64,000 bases of DNA from Spongospora subterranea f. sp. subterranea (taxonomy: Eukaryota; Endomyxa: Phytomyxea; Phytomyxea; Plasmodiophorida), in NCBI GenBank assembly GCA_049724395.1, contig JAUGWO010000129.1, forward strand, positions 104,952 through 168,951, read 5' to 3'. The stretch's first letter is position 1, and every line of letters begins with the position of its first letter. Shown in pieces: positions 44,740 to 56,494 of this stretch. Both the position numbers and the translations under genes were made by a program. Under the pieces are notes generated by a model. It searched no databases. It had not been told where the DNA came from and saw only the letters and a list, made by a program, of their open reading frames with translations.

Positions 44740-46230
44740 GTGAGGATGGTGGAATCATCACATAGGCGATTAGTATGTTTATTGGCCAGTATCATGTTCG
44801 TGATAATGTTGATCTGGATAAAGGATTCGTCATTGCGATACGACTTGATCGATGTTGGGCCATTTCATGAACCCCGATCGGACCCAACCTATACATCGAA
44901 ATATTTCGATATTAGTCTCAGGCCTGAGATGGACTCTGTATTCGTATTGGCCAAGATTGCTCGGAATCATTCATATCTGACGGTTCAAGTATATACTCGA
45001 CGGCCGGATTGTGTGAGAAATGGGAGTTATTGCTCATATCGATTCTACGCCGAAGGCGATGAGGCTTTTGGTGGAGCACTACACCCAGCATCGTCTGGAA
45101 CTAATTCCGATTCTGTCGCAAAATTCCTATCGAATCCCATCAAAATCTGGTCGAACCCAATGTCGTTAGCCATATCGACAATCGTCGCTTGCCCGGCTAA
45201 TCCATTTCCTCAAACCAATGTTCATTACGAGCTGATCTCTAACCCATACATCCAGATTCAATTCCAGAACATCACCAGCGATATTGGACTAAACCGAGAC
45301 CATTTGAGGAACTGTTCTCGTGATTCTCTTCAGGATTTCCGTTGGGTCTCGGCATCGCGAGTCAGATCTGAGGGATCGATGATCGATCCTCGAGAATACA
45401 GTGTCAATCCGTATTTTGAGCAGCAATATGTGCTGGTGCCGGAACAATGTCGTGATCATTGGATAACTTCAGATGAGATAATGAAGGCGCTGGATGGAAA
45501 AGGGCTGGACATTGTCCTGGTCGGTACGAGTCGAATGAGGGAGCTGTTCAACGATTTCAATGTGGCGTTCGACTCGACCGATAACCTGATCGCCCCAGGA
45601 TACGAAGACTCATGGGCGAAAGTCAATGATCAGATCAATATCGGGCACTGCTTCACTGTAATCAAACGACATCAACAACGAACAGTAGATTGGATTCGGG
45701 AGCGGTTTATACACTTCGCTAACGAGCACAATATCTGTGGAGACGGCGACGACCGAATTCAGGTGATTGTGGTGTCGTTCGGGATCTGGGAAGCGATGAT
45801 ATTCCCGGTCGATGATCCCGACACGTATTTCCATAACTATACCGATACGATCATCAGCGCCATTCTGGATCGCTGCACGAAGAGGAACGAGAAAGTGATG
45901 ATCATGACCCAACCGTATCAGCATGAATGGTTTCAACCCGTTCCCGATCAGGACCAGATCATGGGATCGGATCCGGTAAGAATCGGGTGGATCGTGGAGA
46001 GCGCTCGATTCCCGTTTCTGACGAAGATGAACCGGGTCTGGGAGCGGATCGCGTCCGACCACGATCTAACGCTAATCAATGCTGGGGATATAACGGCGGG
46101 TAGAAGGCGAGCGGCTGTCGACAATCTTCATTACCGGGTCAATCCCGATACCATTAGGGGGAACGAGGTCTCATTAGCAATACTGCAGAGGATACTCTAT
46201 CACCTGGTTCGGTTCGCCACCGACCAGTAA
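44740..46230 (+). CDS. PC-esterase / O-acyl-transfer enzyme, type II membrane protein
   Basis: This fold (plant TBL/XOAT, animal NXPE, CASD1 catalytic domain) adds or removes acyl groups on glycans. A single 496-codon frame has a signal anchor (LVCLLASIMFVIMLIWIKD), a lumenal N-terminal domain, then the GDS-like block DIVLVGTSRMRELFNDF (GTS in place of GDS, about residues 260-275), a strand IQVIVVSFGIWEAM, and near the end VDNLHYRVNPDT, giving the expected D-x2-H catalytic pair. The Ser is kept in VGTSRMR. It lies among glycosyltransferases, so modification of their polymer by acetyl groups is likely. I chose the ATG at 44740; MVES two codons on is an alternative. Confidence 0.65.
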   Translation: MRMVESSHRRLVCLLASIMFVIMLIWIKDSSLRYDLIDVGPFHEPRSDPTYTSKYFDISLRPEMDSVFVLAKIARNHSYLTVQVYTRRPDCVRNGSYCSYRFYAEGDEAFGGALHPASSGTNSDSVAKFLSNPIKIWSNPMSLAISTIVACPANPFPQTNVHYELISNPYIQIQFQNITSDIGLNRDHLRNCSRDSLQDFRWVSASRVRSEGSMIDPREYSVNPYFEQQYVLVPEQCRDHWITSDEIMKALDGKGLDIVLVGTSRMRELFNDFNVAFDSTDNLIAPGYEDSWAKVNDQINIGHCFTVIKRHQQRTVDWIRERFIHFANEHNICGDGDDRIQVIVVSFGIWEAMIFPVDDPDTYFHNYTDTIISAILDRCTKRNEKVMIMTQPYQHEWFQPVPDQDQIMGSDPVRIGWIVESARFPFLTKMNRVWERIASDHDLTLINAGDITAGRRRAAVDNLHYRVNPDTIRGNEVSLAILQRILYHLVRFATDQ

Positions 46231-46311
46231 CGCAGATGGCGCTATACCACCCTCTCTGTCATTACCGGATCGAATAAATATATATTTGAAGGGGGTTTTA
46301 TTGCTCCATCA

Positions 46312-48315
46312 TCATCTCAGTGCATTTGTGATAATGGAATAAAGCGCCGCTTTTCCACTGCAATTACCAGGTAGATATTGATATGGGACATCCAGAGCCG
46401 ACCCCATCGTCTGTACCGCTGTACCATGGTCAACCTCATCCCAAGATTGATCCAGTATCTTCAACTGAGTTCCTCGACGAAGGAATAACAGGATTGATAG
46501 AGGCACATGCCGATCCGTTATAATCACGATCGACGCCTTGCAGAGAACGGCGCCGATGGTTTTCAGGTGATGATCGATAGTGGAGATGTGCCGAACTATG
46601 AAGTAATCTCTCAAGTAGTCAGGGAGATGGCCCAACGTAGAACGACCTGACGATAGGAAGACAATGATCCGACCTTGTTGGAGTTCATCCGGATACGCCG
46701 TTGGAATTTTCATCGCGTTGAATAAAGTGGTTCTCGCTTGGGATATTGCAGATCCTGTCCACCCGCTAACCAAATATCCAATATTAACATGATGAACGAC
46801 GTTATCTGATGACGTTATTAAACGATCTCCATCGAGCTTCATAAGAGAAAGGAGTTCGCGAAACAACTGATGTGAAATCTGATCGGGAAACGATGGAATT
46901 AATATTGGGACGTAATCTGGGAGAGATTGATAGAACTGGGCGATTTGACCAATCAGATCTGGAACCATTATATGATAGTCTTTTTTTGTTGATCGAGACA
47001 GGTCAACTATGCAGGAACAATTGAGAATATATTCAGCCGATATCGCATTCAGGGACCGGATTTCACCAATATTTGCTGCGATTGGTGTTCCCGATGAATG
47101 AAATATTTGAGGGCCGATCATAAACAGACAAGGCGTCATGACGATTTCGATAGATGAACCGTTATCTGTTATTGATTGAGCGATTGTCCAAGACGGCAGC
47201 TGATAAACCCCATCATTTTTGACCGAAGTTGGGGGCGATCGATCGGATAGACGAGGACAATCCATCATTAGATGGATTGGGCGGGGATCCTGGCAGTTCA
47301 GGGCCGCGAACCCGTTCATCGTGGGGGTATATTCATTACCGTTGAGATCGGTGGGCAATGTGACCATCTCGTTGGCCAACACAACCTGACCGACGTGTTC
47401 GGTACCGGTGGCGACGGCCGGGAATCGTCTCCCTCGATTGTGCTGGCACTGATGGGAATCGTAGATCGCCGCCTGATGTTGAACATGAGGCCAGACATAA
47501 CGCAGAAGGAATTCCTGATCGGCGGTGCGATGGTGTTGATCGCGTTCATCGTGATTCAATAGGACGTGGGTCAGGTTCAGAACTCGTTGTAGTCCTGGGC
47601 GATATCCACCCCACATTCCAGCCAGGATTGGGAAATCCTTATTATGGTGAACGTTATCCCGAACAATGATGATGCTACCGTTGACGGAATCAGCTGGATC
47701 CCGTGTCAATATCCAATGACGAACAACGGCAGCATCGCGTCTCGATAGCCGCGAATCGACGTCTCGTATAATGAAATACTCAACGACTGGATCATCGGCG
47801 ACGAGAAATCGCCACATTGTTCCTGTTATTGATCGAACGACGGGAGATTGATCAGAAATGTTCACGAACTCGACAAGTTCATTGTATTTCCTCGAGATAT
47901 TGTCGATATACCTTCTGGGGACCGTATCGTCATGGTATACCCGGACCGTCCATCCTGGATAATTGATCGACGCCAATCGAAGATTAACCTCGATCCCATC
48001 CAGATATCGTCGATCGGTTCCATACAGAGCGAAGCTGATAACTCGCTTCATCGGAGACCTGATCTGGCCTCGTATTTGGTAATTTAGGGAGCGAGGATGA
48101 CGAGCGATCGAATCTATCAGGCGTTGCGCCATAGGTTGGGGAGTAAGATCTGATGGATGCTCTTCTTGACAGGTCGTAAATTCCTGAACGGGATTGCCGA
48201 TAAACCCAAACTGGCGAAGGTTGATCATGACCAGCGCCATTGATATCGAACTGACCACGATAATCAACCTGACACTTCCTATGCGACGAGGAAACCCGCT
48301 GGAATTGCCCACCAT
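46312..48315 (-). CDS. Two-part glycosyltransferase: GT-A-like half joined to a GT61-like half, 667 residues
   Basis: Single open frame with a signal anchor (VRLIIVVSSISMALVMINL). The first part has SFALYGTDRRYLDGIEVNLR, YPGWTVRVYHDD, MWRFL and a metal-binding-like FIIRDVDSRLSRRD followed by IIIVRDNVHHNKDFPILAGM, typical of a GT-A fold that uses a DxD motif. The second part (from about residue 390) resembles GT61: QLPSWTIAQS, then a middle block with MVPDLIGQIAQFYQSLPDYV, and a final CKASIVIITDRHVPLSILLF with RRGTQLKILDQSW. The protein may carry out two sugar transfers. It ends the glycan cluster and converges on the PC-esterase gene with about 80 bp between stops. Confidence 0.68.
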   Translation of the reverse strand: MVGNSSGFPRRIGSVRLIIVVSSISMALVMINLRQFGFIGNPVQEFTTCQEEHPSDLTPQPMAQRLIDSIARHPRSLNYQIRGQIRSPMKRVISFALYGTDRRYLDGIEVNLRLASINYPGWTVRVYHDDTVPRRYIDNISRKYNELVEFVNISDQSPVVRSITGTMWRFLVADDPVVEYFIIRDVDSRLSRRDAAVVRHWILTRDPADSVNGSIIIVRDNVHHNKDFPILAGMWGGYRPGLQRVLNLTHVLLNHDERDQHHRTADQEFLLRYVWPHVQHQAAIYDSHQCQHNRGRRFPAVATGTEHVGQVVLANEMVTLPTDLNGNEYTPTMNGFAALNCQDPRPIHLMMDCPRLSDRSPPTSVKNDGVYQLPSWTIAQSITDNGSSIEIVMTPCLFMIGPQIFHSSGTPIAANIGEIRSLNAISAEYILNCSCIVDLSRSTKKDYHIMVPDLIGQIAQFYQSLPDYVPILIPSFPDQISHQLFRELLSLMKLDGDRLITSSDNVVHHVNIGYLVSGWTGSAISQARTTLFNAMKIPTAYPDELQQGRIIVFLSSGRSTLGHLPDYLRDYFIVRHISTIDHHLKTIGAVLCKASIVIITDRHVPLSILLFLRRGTQLKILDQSWDEVDHGTAVQTMGSALDVPYQYLPGNCSGKAALYSIITNALR

Positions 48316-49695
48316 GTGCCCAGGAAGTCGCTAAAGGGGTTTCGTGTTGAGTGGGTTGGGCCAATTGGAGTGTCTATGAATGCACACCTGTGACCAGTGA
48401 CTTGCCTGCCAATGCAGTTGATGGCACACGGATGGACTGGCCATACATTCCATTCACTGGCAATAGGTCAATCAACGCCAGGAACCTATATAAGACGTGT
48501 TTCTGCCTAGTGCGAAGACCGGATAGAGGTCGCTATCTGATAACAGTTCCCTGAGGACACGATTATGCAAAGTGGTTGCGTATACGAATGATGGCAGAGG
48601 CAGTCGATAGGAAAGCGATCACCATTTTTAGAGCATTGTTCGGTCAGATAGCCCTCGAGAATATCGTTGAAGAGTTTCTATAGCTTGGCGCGAGGCGCTC
48701 CCAGCACCGCTCTTGCCTTCAACCGTTTCACCTGCTCATTCCGGAAACACTTTTTGCAACACGTTCCCGATTTAATCCGTTTTAGTAAACCAAAACTTCT
48801 TCGATTTATTCGATTTCGGATTATCGGAATCAAGCACAAATCAGGGAACGTACACGAGTTCATCGTGCAGATTGACACTCTGGCTGTCGACAACATTGCA
48901 TACTGGTGGCAACTGGACCAATATTCATAATGGAAAGGTTTAGGACAATCCAAACTGTATTGACGAGCGTTGAAACGATTGACGATCTGTCAGACGGTTT
49001 CTGGAATGGTGGTGATAGAACCATATGATGACGACCAGAATCGGACGCCTTTGATCTGGTGAGACCAATGGCATCGCGCCCAATGGTGACATTGCAGACC
49101 AGAAACATCCAAATGACGACAAGATTCCTGATGACGTCGAGCAATCAAGAGAAGCGCAAAGATGGCAGCCTGGGCATTTTCATCCATTGATAGTCACCTG
49201 CCCAAATCGGCTGCGAGATTGGAATCCTCGCGGGCGATCGAAAAAATCCGCAATGTTGTTTAACCGATATTTTCACGATTTGCGGTGGTATTGACAAATC
49301 ATCCAGCGCGACTCCAAGTACAATCAATGTCAATCACATCGATTTTCGGCGCCATGAGAGAAAACGGCGTTGACGACGATATAGCATTCTGATTGATGTG
49401 GTTTTTGAAGGGCGTTTTCCTGCAATGTTGCGGCGTCCATCCGCTTCCTTTGTTTGACTGGAATTCTGACGCCAACAACGGAGGGACCGACACACAACCG
49501 CTGATGATGGTCCGACCATAGGATATCCTGGTGGTATATCGGGGGGTCGAGGATAGGGTTGACTGCCATACCTATGGGGTAGATGGAGGGTGTGGGCCTT
49601 CACAGGTAGATAATAAAGAGGGAGGCGAACATGGGTGGCGCTAATGGGAAGGAGTACATCCCATAGTGATATATCGGAGAGGGGTTGGGGATCGG
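48316..49695. other. Stretch with uncertain coding content
   Basis: Minus-strand frames between 49777 and 48860 read in part like protein (a Pro-rich piece with RYGSQPYPRPPDIPPGYPM near 49560, and VVIWMFLVCNVTIGRDAI near 49100, a possible membrane helix), but frames shift and no domain is recognisable. A plus-strand frame at 48667-48930 is equally anonymous. The first 200 bp are probably the promoter of the 667-residue glycosyltransferase. Confidence 0.35.
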
Positions 49696-52600
49696 ATGGA
49701 GCCCATTGATCAACATGTTGAGGGGGACGGATTCTCCACCAACGCCACAGCTCCCGACGTTGCCGTTCAACCATCACCCGGACTCACCTTAGATTGCAGG
49801 AAATGCAATTTGAAATTCAAGGTGACTTGAAACTTTCGCTCCTCGACCAACAATAACTGTTTTGTTTAGACTCGGGAAGAATTGTCGAATCACCTATCTT
49901 TTTTCTGCCAAAATAGCAAATATGCTGATATTGAAAAATTCAAACAAAGTATATTGCAGGAGTCGTATTCAGGGACAGGAAATCAGCCAAACTTATCTTT
50001 TGAGGGAATTCGGAATTTTATCAATGCCGGAACGGGAGCTATCGGTAAGGTTAGCTTAGCTGAATTACGTAGTCAAATTCGAGGAGACGCGACAGCAATG
50101 GCGGATGTAAAGACTGAGGTGCTCAAGCAACGAGAGAAAGAGCTGCTCTCGAATTTACGGGCACTCAAGTCGAACCATAGTGAAATTATGTCTAAGCGTA
50201 TGGAAGAGGAGACGCGGATACAAACAATGATTGGAGACTTAGATGAGCAAAGGTCGTCCGAAATTAGAGCTCGCATGGAGAAGGAACGGGTCAAAGACGC
50301 TTTGCAGAAAATCGATAAGGCCAATCTACAAGCCCTTGAAATTGAAAAAAGGCAAGAGATAGACGAACTCATCAAAGAGCAAGAATTTTTGAAGAAGAAA
50401 GAGATGCTAGCGTTAGAAGAGATTCAAAAATTAGTTGGACAGATAGACACGAATAACTCCAAGATGGAAAGTACTCCATTGAAACGGTCTGCTCTAAGTT
50501 TGCCATGGGGGAATCAACTTGAAAACCCAGTGAGCGCTACAGACTTCCGCCAAAAGTTTGCACAAACTGGACGTAATTTAGGTGAAGAAGCGGCTAAACT
50601 AAGGATAATACGGCAGCAGAGAATGGCTGAAAGAGGGGCAATTGTCACAAAATTAGAGGCTATGACCAGATCAACAAATGGCCAAACTCCATCCCCGACA
50701 GAGCGGATATCGGAAAATCAACGGCGAAAGTTGATTGAGACCTTGAAAGCAAAGCAGGTACGGTTGGGTGCGGTTTGCTCGCCGACTTCGATGACGAGAA
50801 ATTTCAAATAGACGGAAGAAATGGCGACCCTTGTCAAAATGAGAGAGAAACTAGAATCTTTTCAGGAAGAGCAAAACAAAGAGTTTTCTCAGCCAATACA
50901 AGTTTCCGCCTCAGAATCCGAGGTCATTATTGAAGAAGTACAGCCTCAAATCTTAACAGTGGCATCGCTTTCAGACAAAATGACTTTAGCAGACACAACC
51001 TCTCAGGTCTTTGAATCGGTTTCCGATCAGGGCGCTTCAGCATCAGCTCCAAGTCGTGATGTTCCCTTGAAGAGTGTGTCTCCGGAAGTCAATAATCGCG
51101 TCCGGCCAACTGCCAGCGCTGGAGCTGCAGAAGTGCATTCTAAACAATCATCTCCTGTCACAATCGAAAGCAGCAACAGTGCAATTGTTGATAATTCTAA
51201 CGATAATAGCGCACAGATCGCCCTTATCATGGACGAAATTGAGCGCCTAAAGAATTCTGTTTTTCAGGAAAGGTACAAAAATTCGAGGATATGGTATCTT
51301 TATTCAGTTTTCCAATCAGAGAAACCCCTAGCTCCGAATCAATAAAACAAGACTCAATTCGACACGGTCGCAGAAATACAAGTGATGCAACAAAGTATCC
51401 GGCCGCGAACGTATCTCCATGGAATCATGCAATTGAAGATCCGGTATTTTCAGCGGTGGCGTCGTCCAATCCTATCATTACGCAGTTGCAGCAGCAAATG
51501 TCGCAGACTCAGATCATTCTTCAGCAACATCAATCGGAGAATGCCAGACTGCAGCAGGAGCTCAGCGATATTGAGATGTCCAACGATGTTCAACGCCTCG
51601 AGCGTCAACGAAGAGATTTCGAGGCGACGTTGCGGTTGATGACAGCCAAGTTATCTTCTCAAGCTGGAATCGCACTACCACCCGATCCTGAAAGCTTTGA
51701 TCGTCCTCAGCACCGGCACCATCGGAATGCTGACTTCAGTTTCGGGTCTGAGTATTTCGAAATCGGTCATTCTGCTGTATCTCACAGACTGTGATTCAGG
51801 GCAGAATCAGCTGACTTAAGTCGGATGTCTGCAATCAATACTCGTTCGGTACCGAAAGATTCGGAATTGTACAAAATCGAAATGGAGCACTTGACAAAGC
51901 TAACCAAGTTGCGGTTTCAAAAAGAAATCAACAAAGAAGAACTTGAACTTTCCATTATAAGGCAAGAAAATGAACTTAAAGTGCGGGAACTTGAACAAAA
52001 GCGAAAGCACGCAGAGTTTATGGCCGAACAACAAAGGAAACTCGAGAAGCAACGAATTAGGCAAGAATTGGTCCGCGATCTAGTATGCTACAACATAAAT
52101 TTACTGTAAAATGATGTCTAACTGGATCTCAGCCTCTATCAGACTTCAAGGTTCCTCTCACAATTCGATACAATGCGGTAGATGGGTTCACTGTCATTTG
52201 GGATTTCGTATACGGGCTCGATAAAACGCAAACTGCCGTCCGATTCGTCTATCAAATCCTGGATGGAGGTAAGTCAATTAACAAAACTCTTGCTCAGATC
52301 TCTTATATTATCGGTCAGGTTCACCGAAAAGTACTGTGAATCAAACCGAGGTTTTCGAAAGCCAAGCTGACGGTCCATCTTCATCATCGAACCGAATCTG
52401 TGTCTGTGGGCTTGTTTCACATTTTCCTCGAGTGCCGCCGTTGAAGTCACTGAAACTGCTTGTTGAAGTTCAATCACAGCTCGCTGGTCCAGCAGGGCCA
52501 GGTCTGCCTCCACAAACGCAAAGTATCGGATGGACCATGTTTGATCTGTTTTCTGACGACAGCTCGCTTCTGACTGGCTCCTGGAAATCCCCTTTGTATA

Positions 52601-55561
52601 GCGGGCCAATTCGTAAAGAATGTCCAGCGTCTTCATTGAAAACACTTTTGAAATCGTATATGCATCACTCGGCCAGTGTATTTCTTCGAATATCGTCCGC
52701 AAAAGACGATTCGATCCAACCGGGAGGTGATCCGGATTTAGTTATGCAATTCTATAAAGAGCAGTTCCTTCATGAGGCGCCTATAGGTCTGAATTGGCCA
52801 GGAAGGGACGCCAGTCAACAGCCAAACGAAGTCAATTTGGAGAAATATGCCAGAACTGATCGGGCTGCTTCGAGACGCATATCAAGAGTAAATTCCTTGA
52901 CTGAGATTCAATCAAGACCTAATGGGACACCTGAGTCAACGCCTGACAAGGAACTTCCAGCTGAACCCGAGAAAAAGTCATTAGACGTTGGATTCGCAAT
53001 TCATTCAGCTGAGCTGCCATATTCTTTCGCCCGAATCCGCCTTTCATTATGGTCTAAAGAAAAACAAGCTGTTGTTCAAAGCCCTAGCGACGTTGATCCT
53101 TGGATATGGTCATCTTCGTATGCGCAGGTTTGCCCAAAACCTTTCCAAATAATAACCTTTTTTGATCTGGCAATAGGTTGGTGCATCTGGAGGATTGGGC
53201 GTTTTTGAATGGGAAAGCTGTTGCACGTTCCAACGATGCCCATATGATGTCGCCATAATGTTGCTTATAGAAGTGATCATCACATCAAATCGTCCAAACA
53301 AAGGTTCAGTCGGGGTCGATATTAGTGATGGAGAAGAAATTGTTGCATACTCATTAGCAGAGATTATGCGAAATGATAAACTGTGCACTGGTCCAAACGT
53401 CCTCAGATTTTCGACCGGTCCGATATCATGGCCGTTTCGACCTTCATCTTCCCTCAACGACGTTTGTTTAACCATTGAAATTTTTCATGGGGGCCAGCTG
53501 CCCACCTTGAAAACTGTTTGCTTACTTGTTGACGAATCCAATGAGTCTACATCTATCCTTCCGTGGATTGAAGCGAAGGTAGTGCTAGAAACAAATGAAA
53601 TCTGCAGGCAGTTTTGAAGATATGCATACAGGCCGCGAATTTCAATGAAGAGCTTTTCGAGGCTGGAGACGGCTTCGATGTTTACGTAGATTCTTGCCGC
53701 TTTTTACCAGATAATGTTTTGCTTTCTCGTGTAACTTTAAGCTGCTGGACCAATGATTTCGGCAATATTGTCGGAGACAGCGCAAAAGCGGTTTGCCACC
53801 CAGAAAGTCAAATTCATTGCCCACGATTTGATCTGAGGCAAGAGTATCGCTCGCATGCTTTCAACCCAACCTGCACACTGGGTAAGCCAAATAGTATACC
53901 CTGTCGAGGTCGTTCTTTGAGTTGTATTGCCCACAGAGTTGGTCATCGAAGCTATCGAGCAAGGTTCGCTAAAACTGAAGGTATACCTCAAAATCGTCAC
54001 ATTCAGTACGCTGATATTTCAATGTTTGCAGCTAGTTGGTGTGGCAGTATTGAACGTGTTCTATCTCAAACATGATCGATTGCAGCCGAGCCAAGCACAA
54101 CAGCAGGAATTTTGCCTAAATTCTGGCTCTTTTCAGCTCCCTTTATATGTCGATTTGATTCGCGCGAATGGGACGTTTTCTGTTGCAACATATACTACAG
54201 CTTCAAAGTGTAAATATTGAGCATCAGATGCTGTCGACATCGAGGATTTGAATGTTTCGTCGTCATTTAGTACCATGTGCGACAGTGCTCGTTCGAATTG
54301 TACCAGCAGCAAAATCCTCAGAATTAGGAGAGGTGTTGAGCACAAAACAGGTTCCAGAATCAGAGTGGGAGAGTTCAGGTCTCATTGTTCCCGCCTTACC
54401 GTATAGTAGAGGGTATTTTCAAAACTATCCTCTTTTCAAAGATGGTCTCTTAGTTTATAACAGCTGCTACGATTCGAGTCGCTGCCATCCCTCTGCCATC
54501 GAAGCCAAATTGTACAACTTTTTGGGTAAAAAGGACACCGTCCTGGTGGAAAGCGTTGTAGATCAGGTTTCTAGCATCACATGATGTCCATGGTTTTGTT
54601 TTCTGACATAGCTTCCTCACAGCTGGAAGGCAATGCAGAAACTATTTCGCAGCAAAACAGTAACGATATTATGGCATGGATTGAGAAAAAGATCCTTGAG
54701 GCTACACTTCCTGCTGTAAAAGGAAGAGTGCCTATGGTGCCCATTGATTTGAAGCATTTTGCTCACTATAATCCAGTTACCGGGTTTCGTATCGCTATCG
54801 ATGCGGGATATTATATCGGTGATGGGCAATCATTACCATTTGCAGTCTATTCTGTTTCCCCTCCCGCCGACTTTTACAAGCCTTTTCCCTTAACCGAAGA
54901 TGTTCAAGTAACTGGGCAGTGGGACTGGGATAGCTATCTCAAATGGCCGATGTTTCTCAACGGTTATACAACGTTTCGCGATGTTGATTTAAATGAGTTC
55001 GCCATAGTCGTTATCGACGTGAGATTATTAAAAGTAAGTTCTTCGTCGGCTGGAACCGTTGAGCCGTTTGGGTGGACTGCCCTTCAAGTGTTCGACAGCG
55101 AAGGCTACATAGGCATGGGAACCTTTCAGCTTCCGCTTTTCAAAGGCTCTCCTCCGATGGACATTCTCGAAATGATGCAGAAGGAGGACATCGCTTCTGT
55201 GATTTGGCGTGAATCTGGCAAGCCGGGCGCAAAACGTCGCAAAGCCTTGAAACTTGCGCCACTCACTTTTATGGAACCTGCCTCTGTCATTGTTCGCATA
55301 GCTGATTCTCAGTTGGGAAACTTGGCGCCGTCCAAGTTTAATTTACGAGCCACTGAACTACTATATGTTGAATGGGAAAGACGCGACAAGTATGAATGCG
55401 ACCTCGAACAAGTGTCTAAAGGAGCAATGTTCGGTTTAGGTCAGAAGCCGCAGAGGTTATCGAAACTTATGGCATCATCGGATGGGACTGTGCAGCAGTT
55501 TGAGACCGCAATGTTGAAACTCATAGCCTCAAATTTGGCAATCGACCATTTAAACAGATAA
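49696..55561 (+). CDS. CCDC17: Long CCDC17-like protein: zinc finger, coiled coils, repeated C2-like modules
   Basis: CCDC17 is linked to cilia in animals. The ATG at 49696 opens MEPIDQHVEGDG. A C2H2/C2HC finger is split by intron 1 (CRKCNLKFK-TREELSNHLSF with FC), as in CCDC17. Exons 49696-49821, 49870-50757, 50812-51272, 51308-51765, 51805-52082, 52133-52268 and 52319 onward keep frame through long coiled coils. The family signature RYNAVDGFTVIWDFVYGLD follows, then TQSIGWTMFDLFSDDS with LLTGSWKSPLY. Beyond normal CCDC17 length, further modules follow: VGASGGLGVFEWE, GDGFDVYVDSCRFLPDNVLL, LPTELVIEAIEQGSLKLK, CATVLVRIVPA, and a second signature HYNPVTGFRIAIDAG with EPFGWTALQVFDSEGYIGMG. About 14 exons and roughly 1700 residues. 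Some 3' joins (53.1-54.6 kb) were checked only by frame. Confidence 0.78.
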
Positions 55562-55727
55562 TATTGATACGCATATCTATTTGTACTGATCAGTTGAAAA
55601 CAAGGTAATTTCGTTCGGACAACCGATGAAGATCCTACTGTGTATGCTACTGTGGCTTGTGATTGTGAATGCATCCCCGTAAAACCTCTTGGTAATGAGC
55701 GTAGACCGTTTCAATCTCTTGAACTCA
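55562..55727. other. Convergent intergenic gap
   Basis: About 165 bp between the stop of the CCDC17-like gene and the stop of the minus-strand gene at 55728. No feature seen. Confidence 0.5.
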
Positions 55728-56284
55728 CTACAATTTCGATCGTCTCTTTTTCCGAAACCTGATTTTTTCTCTCTGCAACCATTCTTCAATGTTCAACGGT
55801 TCATTGGCAAAAGAAGTTCGTGCTTGAGAGCGCTGCTGGACAAGAACCCACTGTTTCTCTGGAATCTTTGAGTACGTCCTAATTTTGAGATATGGGACAT
55901 TTTCTAATAGAGACTGGCATGGTTCTGATTCCGATCCGCTGGATGAAACTTTCTCCAGTTTTAGTTTTGCCAATTTCCGTCGATGGAAGTCTATAAATTG
56001 CGGTTAATATACGATGTAACATGTTGTAACTTACTTTTATCGAGAAGTCGTGTCCTTTTTGACGAATGGTCCTTCTGTCTTTTACATTTGCTAGAACCAT
56101 CGAGTGGTTCTGGTCGTTCGGGACTAAAATCATCATGAAGCCTCCTGTGTATGCTGCTCCTTTCTTTATCAGTTGGGCATTGTTGCTTGTCCAAATTTGT
56201 TTTCAACGAGAACTTGTCTGCGAGCTGGGTGTTAGTCAAATCATGTCCAAACTTCCTTTTTCCAACCTCATGATGATTCAACAT
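55728..56284 (-). CDS. Small basic, probably nuclear protein (unidentified)
   Basis: Two exons from the ATG at 56284: the first runs through KRKFGHDLTNTQLADKF, a charged middle (PERPEPLDGSSKCKRQKDHS) and TRLLDK. A 44-bp intron (GTAAGT donor, TTATAG acceptor) follows, then NFHRRKLAKLKLEKVSSSGS, a stretch NVPYLKIRTYSKIPEKQWVL, and a basic end REKIRFRKKRRSKL. The Lys/Arg clusters suggest nuclear or nucleolar location. I recognise no family; length is about 160 residues. Confidence 0.6.
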
Positions 56285-56494
56285 AATATATAGGATAATG
56301 ACGAGTTGCCGCAATCATCAAATGATGATCGCAGTTCCCTACAGTGGACACGTTACCAGACTGCAGTTACCGTTTGAGACAGGGTCCAGTAGGCATGGCA
56401 TTCCGTGATCCAATGCTGGACTGGGATGCACTCAGGGGATGAAACACTCATGGTTACATAAGCAGACAGTATAATTTAATAAAGACCCTATAAA

